Source: Acaricomes phytoseiuli DSM 14247 (GTDB lineage: Bacteria > Actinomycetota > Actinomycetes > Actinomycetales > Micrococcaceae). From it: a stretch of DNA of 64,000 nucleotides. Location: assembly GCF_000376245.1 (NCBI RefSeq), contig NZ_AQXM01000052.1, positions 1-64,000 of the forward strand, read 5' to 3'. Below are positions 17,401 through 24,936 of this stretch, piece after piece. The notes beneath the pieces were generated by a model. That model saw only the letters and a program-made list of their open reading frames with translations, did not search any database and was not told the DNA's origin. The position numbers and the translations under genes were made by a program. Within the stretch, counting starts at the first letter, position 1, and the number at the start of each line of letters is the position of its first letter.

Positions 17401-18564
17401 AAGACCACCTCGGATATCCTGAGCGGCCAGTACTCCCTGCAGTCGCATGGTGAGAACCAGGGGCTGGTGTACCGCACGAGCGACTACACGGTTCCGCTGA
17501 AACCGGGACGGCAGTACCGGGTGTCCTTCGACTACCAGTCCTCTCAAGCAGGTCAGTACAGCTGGGTGACCGGTTACGATGCCGGGAACTCCAGCACGGA
17601 AACCGAGAGCCGCGCGATCCCCGTGGCAACGAAGACCACCCGATGGGAGCAGACGCTGACCGGCAGCAGTTGCGGTTCGAGCTGGTTCGGTTTGCGCAAG
17701 ATCGCCAATGGATCAGGTGAATTCACCATTGATAACGTACGTGTCGAAGATCTGGGCCCCGCGCAGAACGCCGCTGCGTGCGCTACGCTCACCATGAGCG
17801 GCGAGAGCAACATAGGGCCCGGTGCGAGCACCACGGTGGTGACCGAGCTGCGTTCCGCAGAGCGCGCGGCGGTCACTAATGCGCGGGTCTCTCTGCAGCT
17901 TCCGAGTGGTTGGTCGGCCAAGGCACAGAACAGTGCTCAGGCCAGCCGACTCAACCCCGGTCAGCAGCTTCGCACTACTTGGACCGTGACGGCTCCAGCG
18001 GATGCGCGGGGGAACTTCCCGGTCACGGCCATCGGCGAGTACAACACCACTGTCATCCCGCGGGAGTCCCGCCAGCTCAGCTCAGAAATGACGTTGACCA
18101 CTTTGACTGCACCTCCTACCAAGGACACCTACGCCTCCGACCACGCCTGGATCGGCACTCCGGAGAACGGCTGGGGCCCGGTGGAGAAGGATCAGGCCAA
18201 TGGGCAGAAAGGAACCGGTGACGGGCCGCCGCTACGGCTCGGGGGCATCCAGTACGCCAAGGGGCTGGGCGCCCATGCACCGTCGAAGATCACCTACTAT
18301 CTCGGCAGTCAGTGCTCCACGCTCACCTCGGTGATCGGAATCGACGATAGCCAGGGAAGCCGTGGCCAAGCGGTATTCTCCGTCGTCGGAGACGGCAAGG
18401 AGCTCTACACCTCCCCGGTCATGCGCGGCGGTGGCGCACCCGAGAAGATCTCGGTCCCGCTCAAGGGCGTGGAATTCGTAGAACTGAAGGTATCCACGAC
18501 CCAAGCGGGTAATGGAAATGCCTGGGCCAACTGGGCGGATGCCATGTTCCGCTGCAGCCCTTGA
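14494..18564 (+). CDS. secreted endo-alpha-N-acetylgalactosaminidase, family GH101
   Basis: 1356 residues. It releases Gal-beta-1,3-GalNAc from Ser/Thr of mucin-type O-glycans outside the cell. GTG 14494 has a strong ribosome site; ATG 14596 is an alternative giving a more usual signal peptide. Cleavage is expected after VSGTAMA (near 77). Order: galactose-mutarotase-like N-domain; GH101 barrel with candidate nucleophile Asp515 (TYVDVYYTPGW) and acid/base Glu541 (VTSEWSD); beta-sandwich modules; NEW3-like domain (~1100-1205); C-terminal NPCBM carbohydrate-binding domain (~1213-1356). No LPxTG or terminal membrane segment, so it is probably released. It diverges from the GalNAc catabolic operon. 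Confidence 0.93.
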   Translation: MNPTKHGSAAVLLKEGIHVRLCFTPRRPAPGATRMPRKRSSPSGLNAWRRQGPQLLGAGMAAALLSTFMVSGTAMAAPTQTPPIQTAQQKLPDGVTAEQISSAELRVDVARDFPQVLRYTDTANGKSLSGSQAVKNSLTINGTDQTVTVTSSKTAANTVEYTLTPKDLPGVTLKAKLTVSGRTVDFAVTDIADTAQTRVNTLQIKEQDLVSVSSAEPGATVASSLLSVDRAVSGDTITTITAQTPADASPKNSYLSLVSTSDLAAALETNSLYDSKSPDARGEKSRFWRQAVKQQDGTMRMGVSSGAWLYRAQGSEQTEELPWAKVAITGDANADKTVNWQDAAIAYRSIAPVITGAADVKNRVITHIPFNFASQATNPFLRTLDNVKRISAATDGLGQMALLKGYTSEGHDSANSDFGGNYNTRAGGLEDMNSLLAAGKSFGATFGVHINATEAYPEANSFNEQFVDKNAKGWNWLDQSYYINQTWDITSGSLENRIKQLRAEADPNLTMTYVDVYYTPGWASYRTQKALQDSGLSVTSEWSDSLARNTTWSHWSADENYGPKTNKGVNSQILRFIDNANRDVWNPDPLLGNARIVEFEGWTGQNDYNAFSKNIWSNNLPTKFLQQQTIMRWADNQIDFTGGVSAKGTSNDNRVVTLGGKTVIRGGSYLLPWSTLTPSFGPQADAPEQGEGPQKLYHYNPAGGSSTWDLTGDFARAKSLNVYKLTDNGRQSAGVVPVVNGKATVVAEPGQPYVLIADPATTTVPAQMKYGEATPLQDPGFNAGNLSAWNPTGGAQIERMNKGQLVARLGQGSSQISQKLQPLSAGTYSVSAWVEIQPGQKRPTTLSVNTGKGAPISTTVDMSGARNFVDADEKRDTYFQRLRVLVDVAEGQSPMVTFSAAPGTATVKADDFRVVRTERVPGPGIVSEDFENTDQGWGPFIKGDGGGVNDPKTHIAKRNEPYTQAGWNGKTTSDILSGQYSLQSHGENQGLVYRTSDYTVPLKPGRQYRVSFDYQSSQAGQYSWVTGYDAGNSSTETESRAIPVATKTTRWEQTLTGSSCGSSWFGLRKIANGSGEFTIDNVRVEDLGPAQNAAACATLTMSGESNIGPGASTTVVTELRSAERAAVTNARVSLQLPSGWSAKAQNSAQASRLNPGQQLRTTWTVTAPADARGNFPVTAIGEYNTTVIPRESRQLSSEMTLTTLTAPPTKDTYASDHAWIGTPENGWGPVEKDQANGQKGTGDGPPLRLGGIQYAKGLGAHAPSKITYYLGSQCSTLTSVIGIDDSQGSRGQAVFSVVGDGKELYTSPVMRGGGAPEKISVPLKGVEFVELKVSTTQAGNGNAWANWADAMFRCSP

Positions 18565-18594
18565 ACGCGGGCCGGAGCTAGCTGACTAGCAGGC

Positions 18595-18632
18595 TGAGGG
18601 GCCCGAACGGATCGATCCGTTCGGGCCCCTCA
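18595..18632. terminator. 38-bp perfect palindrome, bidirectional terminator
   Basis: Two 19-base arms with no loop lie between the GH101 end and the convergent hutI, overlapping the hutI stop codon at 18630-18632. No T-tract follows on either side. Confidence 0.8.
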
Positions 18633-19841
18633 GCGCATCCGTTGCCCGGCTCGCCATACCGCCCAGGTGATCGGCATTCCCGGCCGATAAGCCAGATGCG
18701 CAGCGCTCGGAGCATCGAGTAATTGCAGATCCGCCCGATGACCGACCGCCAGGGAGCCCACCGCCCTTTCCCCGTCGTGGTCCCGGCCCTCGTGCCTGCG
18801 CAAAGCCAGCGCACCGCCCCAGGTCGCCGCGCGCACAGCCTCTTGCACGCTGAGCCCCATTTGCAGCACGGCAGTAGTGATACAGAAAGGCATCGAGCTG
18901 GTGTACGAAGTCCCCGGATTGCTATTGGAAGCCAGGGCGATCGACACCCCGGCGTCCAGCAGCCGACGGCCAGGGGCCAGGGGTTGCCGGGTGGAAAGAT
19001 CGCAGGCGGGAAGGCAGGTGGCCACCGTGCCGGTAGCGCCGTCCCAGCTATTAGCCAGCGCTTCGACATCCGCATCCGAGAGGTCATTGACGTGATCGAC
19101 GCTTGCGGCACCGAACTCCACGGCTAACCGCACCCCGGGGCCGGGGCCGAGCTGATTGCCGTGAACGCGCAGCCCCAGGCCTGCGTCGCGGCAGGCGGAC
19201 AACACCTGGCGGGCTTGCTCTTCATCGAATGCTCCGCGTTCGATGAAGATATCGGCCCAGCGGGCCCAGGGCCGCACCGCTTCCAGCATGGGGCCGCAGA
19301 CGAGCTCGGTGTATTCCGCGGCCGATACCCCCTCGGGGATCAGATGCGCCCCTAAATAGGTGACTTCATCGGCTACCCGGGCTGCGATCCGCGCACTGCG
19401 GGCTTCCTGTTCGACGTTCAGCCCGTAACCGGTTTTGGTCTCCAGATACGTGGTGCCCTGGGCGACGGCTTCCGCGACTCGGGCGGCAGCCAGTTGATAG
19501 AGCTGTTCGTCACTGGCATCCCTGGTCGCGGCCACCGTCACCGCGATCCCGCCCGCGGCATAGCTTTCTCCGGCCAACCGGGCCTCGAATTCAGCAGCAC
19601 GGTCACCGGCGAAGATCAGATGGGTGTGCGAATCAACCCAGCCCGGGAGCCCCGCTCTCCCTTCTGCATCGACCCGGGTGTCAGCCGCAGGGGCCCGATC
19701 CGCCGGGCCGATCCAGCTGATCCGCTCCCCTTCCATGACCAGAGCGGCGTTTTGCAGAATCCGCTGTTCCGCATCCTGGGTGCTCAATTCGCCGATATTG
19801 GTGACGAGAACCGCATCGCTCGCCTCTTCTGCCGAATTCAC
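18630..19841 (-). CDS. hutI: imidazolonepropionase HutI
   Basis: 403 residues, GTG start overlapping the hutF stop (GTGA). It opens the ring of imidazolone-propionate to formimino-glutamate. Amidohydrolase fold: metal motif VDSHTHLIFAGDR, ETKTGYGL, LRVHGNQLG with a metal-binding His, and VDHVND. The late segment reads ASNSNPGTSYTS where Bacillus HutI has TDLNPGSS, so the usual metal-site Asp appears as Asn. I think related actinobacterial sequences share this but cannot confirm it. Last gene of the hut operon, ending within a palindrome. Confidence 0.93.
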   Translation of the reverse strand: MNSAEEASDAVLVTNIGELSTQDAEQRILQNAALVMEGERISWIGPADRAPAADTRVDAEGRAGLPGWVDSHTHLIFAGDRAAEFEARLAGESYAAGGIAVTVAATRDASDEQLYQLAAARVAEAVAQGTTYLETKTGYGLNVEQEARSARIAARVADEVTYLGAHLIPEGVSAAEYTELVCGPMLEAVRPWARWADIFIERGAFDEEQARQVLSACRDAGLGLRVHGNQLGPGPGVRLAVEFGAASVDHVNDLSDADVEALANSWDGATGTVATCLPACDLSTRQPLAPGRRLLDAGVSIALASNSNPGTSYTSSMPFCITTAVLQMGLSVQEAVRAATWGGALALRRHEGRDHDGERAVGSLAVGHRADLQLLDAPSAAHLAYRPGMPITWAVWRAGQRMR

Positions 19842-21106
19842 GCGGATCCTCCCTGCTTCGCGATGACCTCTGCTGCTTTCCGGAACAGCTCTGCCGGATC
19901 GCCGAGAGTCAGGTGCCGGCCCGACCCGGCGATCTCCCGGCCTGCGACTCGCACCGAGAGCACATCGGCAGCGGTGGCACTGTAGAGGATCTGGTCCGCT
20001 GAGCTGCCCTCGGTCCGCATCGACGCGGTATCCAGCAGAACCTCATCGGCGGCCAGGTTTCTGCTATCCAGCCCCAGGCTCCTGGCTCCGCCGGCGCTGA
20101 GGATCTCACCGAGCTGCTCCGGGCTGAATCTGCCGCGTTCACCACTCCGTAAGCGCTCACCGTACTCCAGGGAGCGGATCTCCTGGAACGGGTCGATCAC
20201 GGCGTGCTGATCGCTGCCCAGGGCCAGGGCGGCCCCGGCCTGAACCAATTCAGTCGCAGGCCCCAGGCCATCGGCCAGATCCGCTTCCGTGGTCGGGCAG
20301 AACACCGCGCTGCTGCCGGCCTGGCCCAATAAGGAAATGTCTTCGGGGCTCAGATGGGTGGCATGCACCGCAGCGAGGCGGTCGGAAAGCAGCCCGGTTT
20401 CCGCTAACAAACCGGTAGGCGTCAGTCCAGTTGCGGCCAGGCAGTCCCGGTTCTCCTTCGGCTGTTCGGAAAGGTGAACGTGCAGCGATAGCTCCGGGGT
20501 GAGGTTCTCCGCGATGAAACGCAGTTGCTCCGGGGCTACGGCACGCACCGAATGGACCGCCGCGCCGACCCGGATGAGTGAATCCGGGGTCTGCGCGCCG
20601 AACTCGGCGGCGAAAGCGGTGCGCAGCGCATCGAGTCGGGCCAACCAGGTCTCGGCATCGCCGTCGCTGAACCTCCGCTGCACATCATCCGGGGGCACCC
20701 TTCCCCCGGGCCGCTGCGCATCGAAACCGCCGTCCAAATAACAGACATCCAGCAGCACCAGGCGGATGCCCACCCGCTGCGCCGCCCGGGCCAGCGCGAA
20801 CTCCATCGCGTGCTCCGGATAGGGGCTGCCGTCCGGCTGATGATGCAGGTAGTGAAACTCCCCCACCGTGGTGTATCCGGCAGTTGCCATCTCGGCGAAG
20901 ACGGCAGTGGCGAGCTGTTCATAACTCTCGGGATCGAGGGCTGCGGCCAGCCGGTACATCTGCTCACGCCACTGCCAGAAGTCTCCGCCGCCCCGGTGCG
21001 TGCGCCCGCGCAGTGCCCGGTGGAAAACATGAGAGTGCGCGTTGACCGCACCGGGAATCCACACGGGCTCACCGGCGATATGACTCGCAGCGTTCGACCC
21101 GCTCAT
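19838..21106 (-). CDS. hutF: formimidoylglutamate deiminase HutF
   Basis: 422 residues. It deaminates N-formimino-L-glutamate to N-formyl-glutamate plus ammonia, the HutF branch of histidine degradation. Amidohydrolase motifs: VNAHSHVFHRALRG, EFHYLHHQ, HVHLSEQPKEN, HATHLSP and LALGSDQHA. The segment FWQWREQMYRLAAAL is characteristic of HutF. It is ATGA-coupled with the M20 gene upstream. The pathway then needs an N-formylglutamate deformylase, for which the only candidate here is that M20 enzyme. Confidence 0.93.
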   Translation of the reverse strand: MSGSNAASHIAGEPVWIPGAVNAHSHVFHRALRGRTHRGGGDFWQWREQMYRLAAALDPESYEQLATAVFAEMATAGYTTVGEFHYLHHQPDGSPYPEHAMEFALARAAQRVGIRLVLLDVCYLDGGFDAQRPGGRVPPDDVQRRFSDGDAETWLARLDALRTAFAAEFGAQTPDSLIRVGAAVHSVRAVAPEQLRFIAENLTPELSLHVHLSEQPKENRDCLAATGLTPTGLLAETGLLSDRLAAVHATHLSPEDISLLGQAGSSAVFCPTTEADLADGLGPATELVQAGAALALGSDQHAVIDPFQEIRSLEYGERLRSGERGRFSPEQLGEILSAGGARSLGLDSRNLAADEVLLDTASMRTEGSSADQILYSATAADVLSVRVAGREIAGSGRHLTLGDPAELFRKAAEVIAKQGGSA

Positions 21107-22344
21107 AGCAGCCCCTCGATGACATCGGCCAGCGCTACGGCGGCGGCATCGGCATCGGATTCATCGACCGCTTCTTCCGGAGCGTGCGATATTCCGGTCG
21201 GGTTTCGGACGAAGACCATAGCGCTGGGTACCGCGCCGGAGAGGATGCCGGCATCGTGACCGGCTCCGCTGGCGAGAGCCGGGGCACCCGGGAGCAGCTG
21301 CTGCAAGCGCTGGTTGAGCTCCGAGTCGAAGCCCGTCGTCGGGCTGAAAGACTCTTCGGTGAGCTGCACTGTGCAGCCTTCACCGGCGGCGGCCAGCTGG
21401 GCCTGGCCGTGAATTTTCGCGACCACCGCGGCCGTGACCTCATCCTCCGGATGCCTGACATCGAGCCACAGTTCCACCCGAGAGGCGATCACATTGGTGC
21501 CGCCCGGAACGGGTTGCAACCGGCCGACGGTAGCTCGCGCCCCCGGCCGGGCCGCAGCAGCCTGCTGAACGGCAATGACCACCCGCGCCGCAGCAACCAT
21601 CGGATCGGCGCGGTCCGCCATGAGCGTGCTGCCCGCGTGATTGCCCTGCCCCTCGATCACGAGCTTCCAGCGGCCGTGGCCCAGGATCGAACTGGCCACG
21701 GCAAAAGGCGCGGTGGGACCATAGCTTTCCAAGCCGATGGATTCCAGATCTGCCAGACCCCGGCCCTGCTCGACGTGCAGCTCGATGAACTGCCCGATGC
21801 GGCGCACACCCTGCGGATCGCTGCCGAGGTGCTCGGGGTCCAGGCCGTGGGCCCGCGCGACATCGGCGAAGGTGTTTCCTTCGGCGTCCCGCAGCTTGCG
21901 GGCCCGATCGGCGTCGATCTTCCCGGTGAGCAGCCGGGAGCCGAGGCAGGCCACGCCGAAGCGGGAGCCCTCTTCCTCCGGGAAGACCACGACCGCCAAC
22001 GACCGGCGTCCGTCGTGGCCGGGCCGGATTCCCCGGCCGTGCAGCTCATCAAGGGCGGCGAGCGCGGCCGCAACGCCCAGCGGCCCGTCGAAGGCACCGC
22101 CACCGGGCACCGAGTCCAGATGGCTTCCGGTCACCAGCGCACCGTCCTGAACCGGGCCGGCCCAGGCCCAGATCAGCCCGTTGCGGTCGGTCTCCACCTC
22201 GAGCCCGCGCTGCCGGGCTTCGGCCAGGAACCATTCCCGTAACTCCAGTTCAGCCGAGGAGTACACCGGCCGGCTATAACCGCCCCGAGTGGTATCCCGC
22301 CCGAGCCCGGAGATCGAATCGAGCAGCGATGTCACCGAGCTCAT
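21103..22344 (-). CDS. M20-family amidohydrolase (allantoate amidohydrolase/carbamoylase type) in the hut operon
   Basis: 413 residues. Typical AllC/HyuC features: ALVTGSHLDSVPGGGAFDG, VVFPEEEGSRFGVACLGSR, LHVEQGRGL, WKLVIEGQGNHAGST and GAGHDAGIL, giving a two-metal peptidase-like centre with a dimerisation domain in the middle. It hydrolyses a C-N amide bond. Placement between hutU and hutF, with one- and four-base overlaps, suggests it replaces HutG and hydrolyses N-formylglutamate to glutamate and formate (inference). Allantoate or carbamoyl-amino-acid hydrolysis is the family's better-known role. Confidence 0.88.
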   Translation of the reverse strand: MSSVTSLLDSISGLGRDTTRGGYSRPVYSSAELELREWFLAEARQRGLEVETDRNGLIWAWAGPVQDGALVTGSHLDSVPGGGAFDGPLGVAAALAALDELHGRGIRPGHDGRRSLAVVVFPEEEGSRFGVACLGSRLLTGKIDADRARKLRDAEGNTFADVARAHGLDPEHLGSDPQGVRRIGQFIELHVEQGRGLADLESIGLESYGPTAPFAVASSILGHGRWKLVIEGQGNHAGSTLMADRADPMVAAARVVIAVQQAAAARPGARATVGRLQPVPGGTNVIASRVELWLDVRHPEDEVTAAVVAKIHGQAQLAAAGEGCTVQLTEESFSPTTGFDSELNQRLQQLLPGAPALASGAGHDAGILSGAVPSAMVFVRNPTGISHAPEEAVDESDADAAAVALADVIEGLL

Positions 22345-24095
22345 CAGCGCGGGCCGCCCTCGCCGGGGGTAGCTTTCCCAGCCTGCTCGGCCATCGGTAC
22401 CCGGACTCCGCGCTGCTGAGCGACCTGTGCCGCCTTCGGATACCCGGCATCCACGTGGCGGATCACGCCCATCCCGGGATCGTTGGTCAGCAGGCGCTCA
22501 AGCTTCTGCGCTGCGAGCTCAGTACCATCGGCCACGGAGACCTGACCGGCATGGATCGAACGGCCGATGCCCACGCCACCACCGTGATGAATCGAGACCC
22601 AGGTCGCCCCGGAGGACGTATTCACCAGGGCGTTGAGCAGCGGCCAGTCCGCAATCGCATCGGAGCCGTCCGCCATCGCCTCGGTCTCCCGATAGGGCGA
22701 GGCCACCGAGCCAGAATCCAAGTGATCCCGGCCGATGACAATCGGCGCAGACACCTTGCCGTCCCGCACCAGATCGTTGAAGAGCTTCCCGGCTTTGGCC
22801 CGCTCACCGTAACCGAGCCAGCAGATCCGGGCGGGCAGCCCCTCGAACTCCACGTGCTCTGCGGCGGCGTCGAGCCATCGGTGCAGCTGTTCATGCTCGG
22901 GGAAGAGCTCCTTGAGCGCGGCGTCGGTGACTTCGATGTCCTTCGGATCGCCGGAGAGCGCCACCCAGCGGAACGGCCCCAGGCCTTCGCAGAAGAGCGG
23001 GCGGATATAGGCCGGGACGAAACCCGGGAAGGCGAAGGCGCGCTCGCAGCCGCCGTGCCGGGCTTCATCGCGAATCGAATTGCCGTAGTCGAAGACCTCG
23101 GCACCGGCGTCTTGGAACCCGACCATGGCATCGACGTGCCGGGCCATCGAGACCTGAGCTTTCTTGGTAAAGCCCGTAGGGTCCCCCTGAGCCTCGCCCT
23201 GCCATTCCTCCGTGCTGATTCCCTCCGGCAGATAGCTGAGCGGATCATGCGCGCTGGTCTGATCGGTGACGATGTCCACGGTGAATTCACCGGAGCGGTG
23301 GCGTTCCAGCAGCGCCGGGAAAACGTCCGCAGCATTGCCGACATACCCCACCGACAGCGCGCGACGCTCGGTTTTTGCGGCCAGCACAGCCGCGAGCGCT
23401 GCCTCCAGGTCGGTGTGCACTTCATCCAGATAGCGCTTCCCTGCCCGGCGGCGCAGCCGGGATTCGTCGACGTCGACGATCAGGCAGGCTCCGCCGTTGA
23501 GCGTCACCGCGAGCGGCTGCGCCCCGCCCATCCCTCCGCAGCCGGCGGTCAGGGTGAGCGTTCCGGCCAGGCTGGGGCCGCTCAGACGGCCTTCGGCGTG
23601 CAGTTTCTTGGCGACTGCGGCGAAGGTCTCGAAAGTGCCCTGCAGGATTCCCTGGGTTCCGATGTAGATCCAGGAGCCGGCGGTCATCTGACCGTACATC
23701 ATGAGTTCTTCGGCCTCCAGCCGGCGGAATTCCTCCCAGTTGGCCCAGTCCCCGACCAGATTCGAATTGGCGATCAGCACGCGCGGCGCCCATTCATGGG
23801 TGCGCAGCACGCCCACTGGTTTGCCGGATTGCACGAGCAGAGTCTCATCGACTTCCAGGGTGCGCAGGCTCTCAATAATGGCATCGTAAGCTTCCCAACT
23901 GCGCGCCGCCCGGCCAGTGCCGCCGTACACCACGAGGTCCTCCGGCCGCTCCGCGACCTCGGGGTCGAGGTTGTTCATCAGCATCCGCAGGGGCGCTTCG
24001 GTCTGCCAGGAGCGGGCCGACAGCTCGGTGCCTCGCGGAGCACGGACGCTGCGCCCGTCCTGATAACGGCTGGGGTCATGCTGGGTGAAACTCAT
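22344..24095 (-). CDS. hutU: urocanate hydratase HutU
   Basis: 583 residues, longer than the usual ~555. It hydrates urocanate to imidazolone-propionate using tightly bound NAD as electrophile. Visible signatures: [68 protein letters not shown], and a C-terminal [15 protein letters not shown]. It starts four bases inside the IclR gene (ATGA) and shares one base with the M20 gene (TGATG). Confidence 0.96.
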   Translation of the reverse strand: MSFTQHDPSRYQDGRSVRAPRGTELSARSWQTEAPLRMLMNNLDPEVAERPEDLVVYGGTGRAARSWEAYDAIIESLRTLEVDETLLVQSGKPVGVLRTHEWAPRVLIANSNLVGDWANWEEFRRLEAEELMMYGQMTAGSWIYIGTQGILQGTFETFAAVAKKLHAEGRLSGPSLAGTLTLTAGCGGMGGAQPLAVTLNGGACLIVDVDESRLRRRAGKRYLDEVHTDLEAALAAVLAAKTERRALSVGYVGNAADVFPALLERHRSGEFTVDIVTDQTSAHDPLSYLPEGISTEEWQGEAQGDPTGFTKKAQVSMARHVDAMVGFQDAGAEVFDYGNSIRDEARHGGCERAFAFPGFVPAYIRPLFCEGLGPFRWVALSGDPKDIEVTDAALKELFPEHEQLHRWLDAAAEHVEFEGLPARICWLGYGERAKAGKLFNDLVRDGKVSAPIVIGRDHLDSGSVASPYRETEAMADGSDAIADWPLLNALVNTSSGATWVSIHHGGGVGIGRSIHAGQVSVADGTELAAQKLERLLTNDPGMGVIRHVDAGYPKAAQVAQQRGVRVPMAEQAGKATPGEGGPR

Positions 24096-24832
24096 GCGGT
24101 GTCCTTGTCTTGATCCTTGTCTTGATCCTTGTCTTGACCCTTTTGTTGGTCTCGGTTATTGGCGATGCCCCGCGCTTCCCAGGCGATCAACTCGCCGATC
24201 CGCTGTGCCTGCTCCGAGCCAAGCCGGTAGCGCGGTGCGACGATGCTGAGCGCCGCGATGGTGCGCTCGCCGACGATGATCGGGGCGGCGATAGCGGTGA
24301 CATCCGGCTCCACGGCGTCGTTGACCAGAATGTACTCACCCACCGCTACCCCATCGTTGAGCACGGCGCCGGCTGCACTTCCGGCCAAGGGGATGGTTCG
24401 CCCGACCCAGCTGGTATGCCGGATCGAGTGCGTGCCCTCGGCCACGGCCAGGTAAATTCCTTCGTCAGCGGTCGCCCGGACGGTGAGGTAGGCCGATTCC
24501 CCGGTCTGCTCCACGAGCCGTTGCATCGCCGGTTCCGCGAGGGTCGCGAGCGAGTTGTTCCCCAGTGCCTGGGCGCCGAGCTGGATGATTCGGCTTCCCG
24601 GCCGGTACCCGGTTTCCCCCTTCTCCACGAAGCCCTGAAGCTCCAGGGTGCGCAGCAGGCGCAAGGCGGTAGAAGCGGAAAGCCCGGTTTCACGAGCAGC
24701 GTCGGCCAGCGGAAGCGGGCTTTCACCGCGCTCGCAGACCGCTGCGAGCAGGCTCAGGGCGCGCTCTACGGTGCGAGTAGAGTGATCAGACCGCGATGCA
24801 GAAGATGCAGAAGGTGCAGAGTGTGTCGTCAC
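24092..24832 (-). CDS. IclR-family regulator of histidine utilisation
   Basis: 246 residues from GTG 24832, chosen because CAGGAGG lies well spaced before it; an upstream ATG would overlap the promoter. The N-terminal winged HTH ([29 protein letters not shown]) precedes an IclR effector domain ([30 protein letters not shown]). It ends in a charged tail of QDKD repeats encoded by a 12-bp tandem repeat. It is the first gene of the operon and divergent from hutH, so it probably controls both transcripts. Confidence 0.9.
   Translation of the reverse strand: MTTHSAPSASSASRSDHSTRTVERALSLLAAVCERGESPLPLADAARETGLSASTALRLLRTLELQGFVEKGETGYRPGSRIIQLGAQALGNNSLATLAEPAMQRLVEQTGESAYLTVRATADEGIYLAVAEGTHSIRHTSWVGRTIPLAGSAAGAVLNDGVAVGEYILVNDAVEPDVTAIAAPIIVGERTIAALSIVAPRYRLGSEQAQRIGELIAWEARGIANNRDQQKGQDKDQDKDQDKDTA
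24103..24138. repeat. 12-bp tandem repeat, three copies, in iclR
   Basis: Unit CCTTGTCTTGAT on the plus strand at 24103, 24115 and 24127 (last copy ends in C). It encodes QDKD units in the C-terminal tail and stays in frame whatever the copy number. Confidence 0.9.
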
Positions 24833-24885
24833 TATCCCTGATGCCTCCTGAGTCGTCTGCCTCTTGCATTCCCTCACACCTTGTA

Positions 24886-24900
24886 TTTCACTTATTGAAA
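24886..24900. promoter_or_regulatory. candidate IclR operator between iclR and hutH
   Basis: Perfect inverted repeat TTTCA-CTTAT-TGAAA, followed at once by ACGTTCATTTCAC, which adds a second TTCA/TTTCAC half-site. It lies in the 104-bp divergent gap, where the IclR product would be expected to bind. IclR-family sites often have TTTCA/TGAAA half-sites. Inference only. Confidence 0.55.
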
Positions 24901-24936
24901 CGTTCATTTCACCGATTGGCAAGAGAAGAGACGGGT

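Noticed and set aside
16159-17547. 462-codon minus-strand open frame inside the GH101 gene
   Set aside because: Antisense shadow of a high-GC gene. The plus-strand product has the catalytic residues and continuous family similarity.
22329-24113. 594-codon plus-strand open frame opposite hutU
   Set aside because: The minus strand encodes complete HutU. The plus-strand translation is rich in His/Arg/Gly and resembles nothing.
24796-24936. 47 extra codons at the hutH N-terminus
   Set aside because: They overlap the iclR start and the operator. HutH family similarity begins only after ATG 24937.
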